64,000 nucleotides of DNA, from contig NZ_CP114040.1 in NCBI RefSeq assembly GCF_026965555.1, positions 1,922,001 to 1,986,000 of the forward strand, in the 5' to 3' direction. The translations under genes and the position numbers were made by a program. Positions 19,101 to 27,018 of the stretch are shown piece after piece. Below the pieces are notes generated by a model, which ran no database searches, had not been told where the DNA came from, and was given only the letters and a program-made list of their open reading frames with translations. This DNA is from Nannocystis punicea (GTDB taxonomy: Bacteria; Myxococcota_A; Polyangia; Nannocystales; Nannocystaceae). The stretch's first letter is position 1. The number at the start of each line of letters is the position of its first letter.

Positions 19101-19454
19101 AGCGGCGAATGGTGGCTGGCGGTCCAGCAGGCGGAGCTGCACCTGTGCCTCGGCCTCAACCTCGCCGCCCAGGACGAGGTGGCCGAGGCGCGCGAGCACC
19201 TGGCCGACGCGGTCGCAGGCCTCGCGTCGGTCACCGGCGCCTCGCTGGCGCGCGACATGTCGCTGCCGCGGCTGCTCGCGCGGGCCCGCGTGGAGCTGGC
19301 GAGTTTGCTGCTGGCGAGCCAGGACGAGGCCGACGGGCAGCGCGCGCTCGTCGAGCTCGACGCGGCCGAGCAGTGGTTCCGCGGGGCGGGCGACGCGTTC
19401 GCCTGGCGCGTGGCGGCGATCGAGGGCCTCCGCGCGAAAGCCCGCGGCCGCTGA
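16101..19454 (+). CDS. Ser/Thr protein kinase with N-terminal helical domain and C-terminal TPR repeats
   Basis: This 1117-residue protein begins with a helical domain (about 1-205) of unknown role. A Hanks-type kinase (about 232-510) follows, with Gly loop GSGAMG at 242-247, Lys264, HRD with Asp358 and DFG 376-378. A single transmembrane helix (about 515-532) leads to TPR-like repeats to the end (DLHQAEVTLREAL, ETLVLRALEIFETEL). It is the myxobacterial kinase-TPR receptor architecture, with TPRs expected outside the membrane. The start is GTG 16101; no stronger alternative was seen. Partners are unknown. Confidence 0.9.
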   Translation: MDSPHRPIPGAWDHFPELDLHRLDLAARILARKSAPCESRDLLVQAGSELTRAADEVTVLAAIAALIRISAAGVTSLDASNEATIREHAARLLEALDDPDDVALVRGWLRHVPWQRVGITTLRRIRRALRRGLAAGPPRVAVSDTDGWGDLLDALARTLAVERDKEVWLDAAESEPDPAGLTRRAESTRALLREGAALVRAAAPTHSTVSTQSGQTVRVTPRIVAVQPGETIGRFTVLERLGSGAMGVVYSAYDPELDRKIALKILHTRSQDSSARGNARLLREAQAMARLSHPNVVVVHDVGMHRQDVFLAMEFIRGKTLQAFSEERARSWQEVVSVYRQAGAGLAAAHAAGLVHRDFKPANAILGEDGRVRVLDFGLCASTTTRIEPNLRAGSGAELPLWVGREFVGTPAYMSPEQFRAEAVGAASDQFSFCVALYEALYGQRPFAGETTQSIALSVGYGEVRAPPAGAHVPAWLLAVVARGLRVEPEARWPAMEELLRALDRSRTRVRPTLVAASLAALLAGAGGYLAAKPAPPVDETCNGSGQEIAAIWGAREREEIDRRFAGLGPYHSMELWPPVAAALDSYAGGWMSAHKEACLAHRRGENSEVLLDQRMVCLAQRKAGLREAIAVLRAADGEVAARGLEIIRGVPPVDDCADLRALASEAPLPEDPEQRAALAEQRARLERVGALDRAGREVAAIELAEEVVASAEARSSRPALAEALLARARLTIHMNSRWAEDEALLTRAYLTAFGAKVDETALEALALRIHRRSREIGQAEQTREDIALAREFAARLQGPPRLSGLVLNSMGSALLAIGDLHQAEVTLREALAVRMAALGPRHVDVGFTLSNLALVVSGAAERETLVLRALEIFETELGPAHPHSAVIRIVASVSLTDPRMAAEVLERGCSVLERFAADRPAQRAMCLAHLGQRHEEAGELAPARSAWREAVALVRRLAPEDAAMTRAELALIRGYAALRLGPAGDEIAALRAAFAPSGASGEWWLAVQQAELHLCLGLNLAAQDEVAEAREHLADAVAGLASVTGASLARDMSLPRLLARARVELASLLLASQDEADGQRALVELDAAEQWFRGAGDAFAWRVAAIEGLRAKARGR

Positions 19455-19531
19455 TCGGCGAATCATCGCTCAAGGTGCGAGCGGTGGTTGCAGGTGGATT
19501 CATTACAGCAAATCGGATCATCACATTGTTC

Positions 19532-19560
19532 TTGACGGCGTTCGGCGCCGCGGATAGTGT
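19532..19560 (+). promoter_or_regulatory. Candidate sigma-70-type promoter for the ADYC lipoprotein gene
   Basis: TTGACG (19532-19537) and TAGTGT (19555-19560) are separated by 17 bp and lie 30 bp upstream of the ATG at 19590. The -35 matches consensus in five of six positions; the -10 is weaker. Confidence 0.4.
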
Positions 19561-19589
19561 CACGGCTTCGGGCGCGGCGGGGAGTGGTC

Positions 19590-20585
19590 ATGCGAAATCG
19601 GGGATTTTCGGTCGTAATCACGGGTGTATGTCTCTTCTTCGGCGGATGCGTCGAGGGGCCGTCCGACGCGGATTGGGGGGACGAGGCGATCGCGGCGCGC
19701 GACGGCTCGACCACCTGCCCGGTGTGGCGCTGCGGGTTCAACTCCGCGGAGGTCAACGGCCGGCCGATCCGCGAGCTCAACCTCGACGGCCTCGCAAACG
19801 CCGACGGCGTGCGGATCGTCGGTTTCGTGCCGCCGGCGCTGGGGCTGCTAAGCCTGCAGAAATTCGCGCTCGACGTCGAGAAGGGCGCGCTGGTGGCCCG
19901 CTCGCAGTCGGGGATCACGCTGCGCGGGAATCAATTGATCGGCGCGACGATCCTGGTCGCGCAGTCCGGCTCGCTGCTGCCGCTGCCGATCACGGTGCTA
20001 GGGCACCAGAAGATCGATTCGTGGGCCGAGGGCGCGCCGCAGGTGTCCACCTATACTCTGGTGTACCCCGACCTGAACGTGCTCTCCGGTGTACGCAATG
20101 TGTGCACCGGCGATCTGCTCGACGTCCTCACCAGCGCGGTCACCGTGATCGGCGGGGAGACCTACGACCTCGAGACGAAGACGATCCAGCCCGACAAGCC
20201 GCGCTGGCTGACGTTCGCGTGCGCCGGCTCGGCGGCGGCGAAGCTGCAATTGATGAACTACGGCCCGCAGTCCGACTTCGACGGGGCCGGCCACCCGGCC
20301 ACCCTCGCCCAGCGCCAGGCGACGCTCCGCATGATCACCGCCGATTACTGCGGTACGGGCCATAGCTACACCGAGAACGGCACCCCCCTCCACTGGGAGA
20401 ACGCGGCCGGCACGGTGGTGAGCGCCGGCGAGCTCGGCGCGATCGAGGCGGTCTGGTCCGCCGGCGGGGCGCTCTGCCTCGAGGCCCAGCGCCTCGCCGA
20501 GGCCGCGGTGGCCTGCGACCTGCCCGCGTGCGACGAGTTCTCGCTGGCAGAGGGCGAGTGGGTCACGTACGTCCCGGAGGCGTGA
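19590..20585 (+). CDS. ADYC-domain lipoprotein
   Basis: This 331-residue lipoprotein has signal MRNRGFSVVITGVCLFFGGC. The C-terminal half carries the motif that names the ADYC family (MITADYCGTGHSYTENGTPL, about residues 250-270), followed by Trp and Cys positions ending in CDLPACDEF. The family is found mainly in myxobacteria and has no known biochemical role. GGGGAG just upstream supports ATG 19590 rather than the in-frame GTG at 19557. It stands alone, with a promoter-like sequence upstream and a repeat-rich gap after it. Confidence 0.85.
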   Translation: MRNRGFSVVITGVCLFFGGCVEGPSDADWGDEAIAARDGSTTCPVWRCGFNSAEVNGRPIRELNLDGLANADGVRIVGFVPPALGLLSLQKFALDVEKGALVARSQSGITLRGNQLIGATILVAQSGSLLPLPITVLGHQKIDSWAEGAPQVSTYTLVYPDLNVLSGVRNVCTGDLLDVLTSAVTVIGGETYDLETKTIQPDKPRWLTFACAGSAAAKLQLMNYGPQSDFDGAGHPATLAQRQATLRMITADYCGTGHSYTENGTPLHWENAAGTVVSAGELGAIEAVWSAGGALCLEAQRLAEAAVACDLPACDEFSLAEGEWVTYVPEA

Positions 20586-20597
20586 AGGCCGGGCAGT

Positions 20598-20770
20598 GGA
20601 ACGTGTTCTTCGGGCGGCGCGTTGCGCAGCGAGTGCTGCCATTCGCGCATGGCGAGCGCGTCGACGCAATTCCTGCGAGCATTCGTCCGCCGCCCGACTG
20701 CGCGGGAAAGGGGACGGCGTACTGCCGAGGTCGCGACGGTCCTCCCAGTGAGAGGATCATCGATGCGCCC
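20598..20770. repeat. Dispersed intergenic repeat, copy 1
   Basis: The segment contains GAACGTGTTCTTCGGGCGGC, GAGTGCTGCCATTCG, GTCGACGCAATTCCTGCGAG and CGAGGTCGCGACGGTCCTC. All recur in copy 2 (20793 on) and partly in copy 3 (21305 on). Confidence 0.75.
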
Positions 20771-20792
20771 GGGGCGTGAAACCACGGGCGTT

Positions 20793-21012
20793 AGAACGTG
20801 TTCTTCGGGCGGCGCGTGACGACGCGAGTGCTGCCATTCGAGCCCCGCGAGCGCCGACCGGTCGACGCAATTCCTGCGAGCATTCGCCCGTCGCCCGGGG
20901 ACGCGTGACGGGTGCGGCGTGCGGCCGAGGTCGCGAGGGTCCTCGCCGGGCGGACAGATGCCCGCGCAGCCATCCCGCTCGGGGAATGGCGCGGGTTCGG
21001 CCCCGACTCGTA
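20793..21012. repeat. Dispersed intergenic repeat, copy 2
   Basis: This is the longest copy. It repeats copy 1 and extends through GACGGGTGCGGCGTGCGG, GGCGGACAGATGCCCGCGCA and GGGAATGGCGCGGGTTCGGC. The extension is shared with copy 3. Confidence 0.75.
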
Positions 21013-21304
21013 GGGAGCGAACGAGTAGCCGACTTTCAATCGCAGGGTCTCTCGAACCAGGGATGCATACGCGGCTCGCAGATCGCCGGACTGCCGGCGC
21101 GCGGCGAGGGCCTCGGCGCGGACCAGGTAGGCCTCGGTCTGCTGCTCGCCGGACCAGTGCTGGAGCGCGGCCCGATACAGCAGTTCGACGGCGCGAGGGT
21201 GGCCGTCCGTGAGCGCGTCCATGGCAGCGGTGGCGCGCGCCCACAGCTCCGGTGTACGCGACCAATCCGGCTCGGCCGGTGGCGCAACTACGCGGACAGG
21301 CCGG
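21013..21304 (-). pseudogene. Orphan gene fragment between repeat copies
   Basis: On the minus strand this stretch encodes about 90 helical residues (PDWSRTPELWARATAAMDAL, LRAAYASLVRETLRLKVGYS). It has better coding character than its surroundings, but both ends run into the repeat with no start or stop of its own. It is probably the remains of a TPR-like gene broken by repeat-associated rearrangement. Confidence 0.45.
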
Positions 21305-21475
21305 TCGCGCGAGTCCTCGTGGGCCGCCGGCGCGAGCCCTGCGAGGATTCGCCCGTCGACCGGGGATGCGTGACGGGTGCGGCGTACGGCCGAGGTCGCA
21401 AGGGCCTGGTCGGGGCGGACAGATGCCCGCGCAGCCACCCCTCGGGGAATGGCGCGGGTTCGGCCCCGGAGGTCG
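21305..21475. repeat. Dispersed intergenic repeat, copy 3
   Basis: The segment contains GCGAGGATTCGCCCGTCG, GACGGGTGCGGCGTACGG, GGCGGACAGATGCCCGCGCA and GGGAATGGCGCGGGTTCGGC, matching copy 2. It ends about 80 bp before the membrane-protein gene. Confidence 0.7.
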
Positions 21476-21556
21476 CGCTTTGCTGCAGCGAGCGGCCCCG
21501 CGGAGGCGGAGGCGGCCTTGTGGCGGGTCGCAGGATTGGCCTAAGCTCGGCGCTCC

Positions 21557-22078
21557 ATGTCGATCCCGCGCGCGCTCACTCTCGGGTTTTTGGCCGCGAT
21601 CGTGCTCATCCTCGCCGTCATCGCCGGCGAGGGCCTCGAGGGTGACTTGCTGGTGGCGCTGCTCTCGTTGCCGGTGTTGGCGCTCGCGGCGGGCGGCCTG
21701 TTCGAGCGGGGCGCCGCGGGCTGGCCGTGGCGCACCGCGCGGGGGCTGGTCGGCGGGGTGCTCGCATTCGTGGCCGGGCTGGGGACCTTTCGTATGCTCT
21801 CCGACCGCACCGATTGGTTCCGCGACGTCCACGAGGGCATCATCGTGCTGGTGTTCGCGGCCCTCGCCGCCGGCTGCGGGGTGGTCGCGGCGGCGGCGGC
21901 CCGACCGAGCCGCGGCTTCGCCCTGGCGAGCGGGTTCATCCTGGGCATCGAGTTCGTGCTGATGGTCGGGCCCCTGTTCGGCGGCGGTCGCCCGAACTTC
22001 TGGGGCGACGTCGGCTTCGGCTTGGTGCTCGGCTCGGGGGCGCTGGTCGGCGCATTGCTCGGCAGGTTCGTGCGCTAA
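21557..22078 (+). CDS. Small multi-pass membrane protein of unknown function
   Basis: This 173-residue protein has five hydrophobic helices (about 7-24, 31-47, 60-80, 93-112 and 118-168 as a longer hydrophobic hairpin) joined by short charged loops. No signature motif is recognised. It sits alone between a repeat cluster and the convergent GST gene. It could be a small integral membrane protein of a DUF family; substrate or role is unknown. Confidence 0.75.
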   Translation: MSIPRALTLGFLAAIVLILAVIAGEGLEGDLLVALLSLPVLALAAGGLFERGAAGWPWRTARGLVGGVLAFVAGLGTFRMLSDRTDWFRDVHEGIIVLVFAALAAGCGVVAAAAARPSRGFALASGFILGIEFVLMVGPLFGGGRPNFWGDVGFGLVLGSGALVGALLGRFVR

Positions 22079-22172
22079 AGTTCGCGCGACAAGGGTGCCG
22101 GGCGTGAACTCGCGGTCGTCGAGCATTCGCGTTGACGGTGATCGCAGCGATCGAGTCGCTCGCGAGGCCCGC

Positions 22173-22922
22173 TCAGGTCGAGCGTCGGCGATGCTTTCGG
22201 TAGAGCTCGTCGCGCCACTTCAGCAGGTCGGCGTACTCGCGCGCGAGCGCGGGCTGCGTCCATCCGGCGCGCGTCGCCGGGCCGAGCGGGAGGTACTCGT
22301 CGGCGACCGGCTGGACGCCCTGCAGGAGCGTCGCTGCGGCGATGTCGGCGTAGCTGAAGCTCCCGAGCAGGTAGGGCGCGCTGGCGGTGAGTCCGGCCCG
22401 CAAGGCGTCGAAGCCCTCGCGCTGCCGGGCCTCGTGGGGGGCGAGGTCTGCGAGCGAGAGCCCGTACTTGCGCGCGAACCAACGCATGGCCTGGCGATTG
22501 ATCGGCCGGAGCAGACGCCGGACCCAGCCCGGCATCTGCGGCGGCATCGATTCGTCGAGCGCCGCGGGGTCGCGCAGCGTGGCGGCGACGGCGAGCGCTC
22601 GCCCGCTCCGCATCGCCGCGTCGGCGACGTCGTTCCAGCGGCGGACCTCGTCGAGCCGGCCCTCGGGGAACAGCGGCGCGCCCGACCCGATCCGCTCGGC
22701 GTGGCGCGCGATGTCCCACGAGTCGGCGATCACGGCGTCGCCGTCGATCAGCACCGGCACGGTCGCCGGCCCGTCGCGTCGCCCGACCAGCCGCCGGAGC
22801 TTGCGCTCGCCGATCACGGGGACGTGCTCGACCGTGGTGTAGGCGAGGCCGTGGTGATCGAAGGCCCATCGGGCCCGCTCGGACCACGGCGAGATGTCGA
22901 GTTGCACGAGGGTGGCGACCAC
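22173..22922 (-). CDS. Glutathione S-transferase family protein
   Basis: This 249-residue cytoplasmic protein has an N-terminal thioredoxin-like domain (LVQLDISPWSERARWAFDHH, then VPVLIDGDAVIADSWDIARH, the TVPVLxDG...ES/DS glutathione-binding pattern). The C-terminal helical domain contains LLGSFSYADIAAATLLQGV, the conserved GST N-capping region. The likely role is glutathione- or thiol-dependent conjugation or reduction. The substrate is not predictable. Confidence 0.88.
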   Translation of the reverse strand: MVATLVQLDISPWSERARWAFDHHGLAYTTVEHVPVIGERKLRRLVGRRDGPATVPVLIDGDAVIADSWDIARHAERIGSGAPLFPEGRLDEVRRWNDVADAAMRSGRALAVAATLRDPAALDESMPPQMPGWVRRLLRPINRQAMRWFARKYGLSLADLAPHEARQREGFDALRAGLTASAPYLLGSFSYADIAAATLLQGVQPVADEYLPLGPATRAGWTQPALAREYADLLKWRDELYRKHRRRST

Positions 22923-23092
22923 GCGCGTGTGGTATCACCCTCGCGGCCGGCTTCCCACCGCCGGTGCGTCCGAACGACGCAGGCGGCGCGCGAGGCGACG
23001 CCTTCGAGCCCGGCGGGACGACCTGTCTTCATGGACCTGTCCCATCGAGCATCTCATCGATCCGAGTCGACCGCGAGGAGGCGCGAGAATCC

Positions 23093-23509
23093 ATGACTTC
23101 GGCGAATATGGCCATTGCGAAGTTCGAGCGGCTCGTCCAGGATCTTTTTGATCAGTTCCCGGACTCGCCGCTCGTGGCCGGGACCATGGAGAGCGGCCTG
23201 TCGGCGATTCTCGAGCTCATTCAAGACAACCCGGGCGAGCGGCCGGAGTTCGCCCGGTGCTTTATTGACATGCTTGTGGGCGAACGGCCATCGCCGGAAT
23301 GGTTGATCGCCTATTGCATGCGCACCCTTCGCTGGCCGGAGGTCCTGCGCGCTGCGGAGGACGCACTGGCTTCGGGCGACCCTTACGCCCTGTCCCTGGC
23401 AGCGGAGGTGTTCGACGCGTACGAAGAGGACGACGAATGGGTCGGTGCGCATCTCTTCGCGCGCTACGCCGAGAGTGACGGCGGAGGGCGCGGCGAGCCC
23501 GGCCCGTAG
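23093..23509 (+). CDS. Hypothetical helical protein
   Basis: This is a 138-residue, mostly helical, acidic protein (FERLVQDLFDQFPD, WPEVLRAAEDALASGDPYALSLAAEVFDAYEEDDEW). ATG 23093 is preferred because GAGGAGG lies just upstream and coding character begins there. It shows no signal peptide or known motif. It resembles small immunity- or scaffold-type helical proteins only in general form. Neighbours are a divergent GST gene and the convergent NTPase gene. Confidence 0.65.
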   Translation: MTSANMAIAKFERLVQDLFDQFPDSPLVAGTMESGLSAILELIQDNPGERPEFARCFIDMLVGERPSPEWLIAYCMRTLRWPEVLRAAEDALASGDPYALSLAAEVFDAYEEDDEWVGAHLFARYAESDGGGRGEPGP

Positions 23510-23654
23510 CCGAGCCGCTGCACCAGGGGTGATTCGATCGACGGTGGCGAGGGCTGAATCGTGACACCAGCCGAGTCGGCGGCGAGCGAGGCGATCCGAG
23601 GCGGCGCCGGACTGGGGGTCCGATCGCCGCCGCGGAGGCGAGCAGCCGCCGAGC

Positions 23655-25970
23655 TCACTCGGCGGGCTTGGCGGGCTCGGGGTTCGCGGGCGTGGGGCTC
23701 GCGGGCGGATTGCTGGCAGTCGCGGGCGCTGCGGCGGCGCGGACGCACGGGTTCTTGGGGCTCAGGCCCTCCTCGTCGCTCTCGGTCTCGACCTGGCGGC
23801 GCTGCTGGACGGCGCGGAGGACGATGCGGGCGCTGAGCAGGTCGGGCTGGGCGGCCAGGGCTTCGCGGGCGCAGCGCTCGGCGTCGAGGAACCATTCCTT
23901 GGTGAGGTAGAGCGAGGCCATGCTGCCGAGGCTGGGGCCGTAGTCGGACGCCTGGCTCAGGGCCTTGCGGTACGACTGCTCGGCCAGCTTGAGGTCGCCG
24001 GTGGTCTGGGCGATCCGCCCGATCATGTCCCACGCCGGGGCGTTCGTCGCGTCGCGCAGGTGGGCCCGCTCGAACCGGCCGCGCGCGTCCTCGGTGCTGC
24101 CGCGCTGCAGCAGCACGAAGGCGTCGCGCCACAGCTGGCGGGCCATCTCGCGCGCCCGCGCGTCGCCGTTGCCGCCGCGCTGCGGGGCCTCGAAGCCGGC
24201 GACCTCGGCCAGCACGCGCACCCGCTGGCGCGTCTGCTCGGCGCCGACGGCGTCGAGGTCGGCCCGCAAGCGCTCGAGCTCGGGGCCGCGAGAGGCTGTC
24301 TCTTTGGACAGGGCCTTGAGGTCAGCCTCGACCACGGGCTTGGCGGCGGCGGCGGCGGCCAGCTCGGCGGTGAGCTCGGCGTGGCGCTGGACCAGGCCGG
24401 TGAGGCGGGCGCCGAGGCCGGGCAGCTCGGCGGCGACGGCGACGAAGTTGGTCAGGTCGGCGGGCTCGCTGTCGCGGCCGCGCGGGCTGAAGCGGGCCAT
24501 GTCGGCGACCACGCCGCGCATCGCCTGGACGTCGTCGGCGAGGCCGACGAGGTCGACGTCGAGGGCGCGGGCCTGGGCCCGCAGGCGCTCGACGGTGAGG
24601 GCGCCCTCGGCCCTGGCCAGGGACTGCTCGAGGTCCTCGCGGGTGTGGCTGGCGGCCGCGAGCTCGGCCTCGACCCCGGTCTTCTCGCCCTCGAGGCCGT
24701 GGTAGGTGGCGAGGGCCCACTGGGCGGCGAAATAACCGGCGACGCCGAGGCCGGCGAGCAGCAGCAGGATCAGGGCGACGCGGCGGGCGCGGCGGCGGCG
24801 GCGCTGGCTCTCGAACCATGCCGCGTTGGACAGGCGCATCGGCTCGAGCAGGCGGTCGTGGGCGAGCTCGTACCAGCGGGCGCCGAGGCGCTCCTCGGCG
24901 CGGAGGAGCCGCTCCTGCTCGAGGCGGTCGACCAGCTTGTTGCTCAGGCCGCCGGTGCTGCGCTTGCCGCGGACCACGGCGCTGCGGGCCCCCTCGGGGG
25001 TGAGCAGCTTGTCGCCGATGAAGCGGCGGATCCGCGCCTCCGCGCCCCAGCCGGTGCGGGCGCGGGCGATCGCAGTGTCGACGTAGCGGACCAGCGCCTC
25101 GTCGGGGTCGCGCGGCTTGGCCATCGGGCCGCTGCGGCCGCCGCGGCGCCACTTCTCGTCGCACGCGAGCTGCAGCTGCATCGGCTCGACGAACTCGCTC
25201 GGGACCAGCGCGAGCTTGCCGAAGGTGCGGACGCGCCGGTGGGCCAGGTCGGTGGCGATCTTCTCGGCGTCCTGCTGCGAGAACACGCCGCCGGCGGCGC
25301 GGGTCAGGACCTCGAGCGCGGCCGGGCGGCGCAGCGGGTCGAGGCGGAAGCGGACGCGCAGCAGGTCGGGGAGCAGCGCCGCGTAGCGCTCGAGCTCGGC
25401 CAGCTCCTCCTCGCGGATCGCCAGGCAGATCCGCACCGGCCGCTCCTCGACCCCGCGCTCGGGCTTGGCGAGGCACTCGACCAGCTCGCGCAGGAACGCC
25501 TCGCGCTGCTCCCACTGCGTGGTGTGAGTCGTGAAGAGATCCTCGAATTGATCGATGACGATCGCCAGCGGCCGCTCGGGCCGCGGGTCTTGCATCGCCT
25601 CGAGGTACGAGGTGATCGTGTGCTTGACGACGCCGTCGAGGTCGCCGTGGTGCCAGTGCATCAGCACGTTGGCGCTGTAGATGTTGCGCAGGTGGATCGG
25701 GTTGGTGCCCGGGGGCAGGAGGCCGCCGGGGCGCGCGATCGGCATGACCATGAAGCCGGCGCGCTCGAGCTCGGGCACCAGGCCCGCGGCCAGCAGCGAG
25801 GTCTTGCCGGCGCCGGTCGGGCCGTAGAGCACGGTGAGGCGGTTGGCGACCACCAGGGCCGCGAGGTCGCGGCGCTCGCCGGCGCGGCCGTGGAAGCGGT
25901 CGCGCTCGCCGGCCTCGTAGGGGCGGGGTCCGGGGAAGGGGCTCTGCGGGCCTGATTTGGGTGCGGACAT
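23655..25970 (-). CDS. nSTAND1-type NTPase with transmembrane helix, coiled coil and TPR region
   Basis: This 771-residue protein opens with the nSTAND1 signature PFPGPRPYEAGERDRFHGR. Walker A follows (GPTGAGKTS, 50-58), then Walker B (AIVIDQFEDLF, Asp140), a winged-helix region, a transmembrane helix (about 420-440) and a long coiled coil (about 445-620). The end is TPR-like (WDMIGRIAQTTGDLKLAEQSYRKAL), with a Pro/Ala-rich tail. STAND NTPases act as ligand-triggered switches, and many nSTAND1 proteins belong to predicted conflict or defence systems. The gene lies 14 bp after a SIR2-like gene, so the two form a unit. The membrane anchor suggests action at the inner membrane. Confidence 0.88.
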   Translation of the reverse strand: MSAPKSGPQSPFPGPRPYEAGERDRFHGRAGERRDLAALVVANRLTVLYGPTGAGKTSLLAAGLVPELERAGFMVMPIARPGGLLPPGTNPIHLRNIYSANVLMHWHHGDLDGVVKHTITSYLEAMQDPRPERPLAIVIDQFEDLFTTHTTQWEQREAFLRELVECLAKPERGVEERPVRICLAIREEELAELERYAALLPDLLRVRFRLDPLRRPAALEVLTRAAGGVFSQQDAEKIATDLAHRRVRTFGKLALVPSEFVEPMQLQLACDEKWRRGGRSGPMAKPRDPDEALVRYVDTAIARARTGWGAEARIRRFIGDKLLTPEGARSAVVRGKRSTGGLSNKLVDRLEQERLLRAEERLGARWYELAHDRLLEPMRLSNAAWFESQRRRRRARRVALILLLLAGLGVAGYFAAQWALATYHGLEGEKTGVEAELAAASHTREDLEQSLARAEGALTVERLRAQARALDVDLVGLADDVQAMRGVVADMARFSPRGRDSEPADLTNFVAVAAELPGLGARLTGLVQRHAELTAELAAAAAAKPVVEADLKALSKETASRGPELERLRADLDAVGAEQTRQRVRVLAEVAGFEAPQRGGNGDARAREMARQLWRDAFVLLQRGSTEDARGRFERAHLRDATNAPAWDMIGRIAQTTGDLKLAEQSYRKALSQASDYGPSLGSMASLYLTKEWFLDAERCAREALAAQPDLLSARIVLRAVQQRRQVETESDEEGLSPKNPCVRAAAAPATASNPPASPTPANPEPAKPAE

Positions 25971-25984
25971 GGACCTCCGGGGCG

Positions 25985-26878
25985 CTATTCGTGGTCGCGG
26001 AGCCAGCGCTCGCGCAGCTCCTGCAAGAACTCGCGAGGTGTCCCCCAGTACAGCTTGATGCGCTGCTCGCCGAAGTGACGCTCGAGGTAGCGGATCGCAG
26101 CGTCGTTGCCCTCGGGGCGGACGTGGACCGAGAGCGTGCCCTCTTGCAGGCCGCGGTAGTCGGCGCCGCCGAGGCTGCGGGCGAGGGCGCGGAAGTTGGC
26201 GTCGGTCAGCGGCTGGCCGATGAACAGCAGCGGCCCGCCGCGCAGGGCCCGGTGCACCGACGGCGGCACGATGTTCGGGTGGCGCGCGGTGGCGACGAAC
26301 AGGTCGTAGTGGTCGGTCTCCGTCAGCACCAGCGACTGCGGGAAGGCGGCCTGGCCGAGCAGGTGGAACACGAACGGCTCGTCCGTCGAGGGCTGGTAGT
26401 GCGGGTCGGCCTCGAACGGGGTCGGCAACGCGCCGGAGCGCAGGGTCTCGTGCCAGCGGCAGAAGTCGAGGCGCGGCTTCCGCGGCGTGCGTCGCTCGTC
26501 GCGGCGGACCACCGCGGCCCGCAGCGCCTGCGCGAGCAGGTCGTCGTAGCCGGTGGTGATGTACGTGGTGAACGGCAGCTCGGCGAGCAGCTCGAGCGCG
26601 TCGCCGGGCTCGGGCGCGGCCGCGTCGGCCAGCGCCTTGGCCAGCTCCTCGCGCAGCCACCGGGGGCCCTTCTCGAGCTCGAGGTACTGGGCGACGCGCG
26701 GCAGGTTCCAGCGGTCCTCGAGCGGGTACTGCTGCTCGTCGGCCCACCGCATCGCCAGGTCGCCCGGCAGCGGCAGTCGACCGAGGGCGACGCCGGGCCC
26801 GAGGAAGGGCGTGCACTCGCCCCGCTCGATCCGCGACAGAAGCTGGCTCCATTCGGCGTCGGTCAACTGCGAGGGCAT
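25985..26878 (-). CDS. SIR2-like protein (SIR2_2 fold) paired with nSTAND NTPase; catalytic Asn replaced
   Basis: This 297-residue protein matches the SIR2-like family linked to defence: an N-terminal FLGPGVALGRLPLP nucleotide-binding loop (25-38), YITTGYDDLL (106-115), FHLLGQ with His172, a DHYDLF segment and LLFIGQPLTDANFR (217-230). In active members the second motif reads TTNYD with the catalytic Asn; here position 110 is Gly. NAD binding is plausible but hydrolysis is doubtful. ATG 26878 is chosen because upstream residues in frame are Arg/Pro-rich noise. It is transcribed with the NTPase 14 bp downstream and diverges from the histidine kinase gene. Confidence 0.8.
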   Translation of the reverse strand: MPSQLTDAEWSQLLSRIERGECTPFLGPGVALGRLPLPGDLAMRWADEQQYPLEDRWNLPRVAQYLELEKGPRWLREELAKALADAAAPEPGDALELLAELPFTTYITTGYDDLLAQALRAAVVRRDERRTPRKPRLDFCRWHETLRSGALPTPFEADPHYQPSTDEPFVFHLLGQAAFPQSLVLTETDHYDLFVATARHPNIVPPSVHRALRGGPLLFIGQPLTDANFRALARSLGGADYRGLQEGTLSVHVRPEGNDAAIRYLERHFGEQRIKLYWGTPREFLQELRERWLRDHE

Positions 26879-27018
26879 GCTTCGGCTCCCGCGCCAACGG
26901 TACACGGACGCTCGCGGCGCCGCGAGTCCCCTGCCGGCCCCACGGGCCTCGGGCCGCCGAGGGCGCCGCGACCTCCGCCTGCGGCCGGGCGGCGGGGCGT
27001 TCGTGCTACGGTTGGCCG

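Noticed and set aside
17283..19466. 727-codon minus-strand frame
   Set aside because: Antisense to the kinase-TPR gene, with no domain or ribosome binding site.
24060..25955. 631-codon plus-strand frame
   Set aside because: Antisense to the nSTAND NTPase gene, which has Walker motifs and normal composition.
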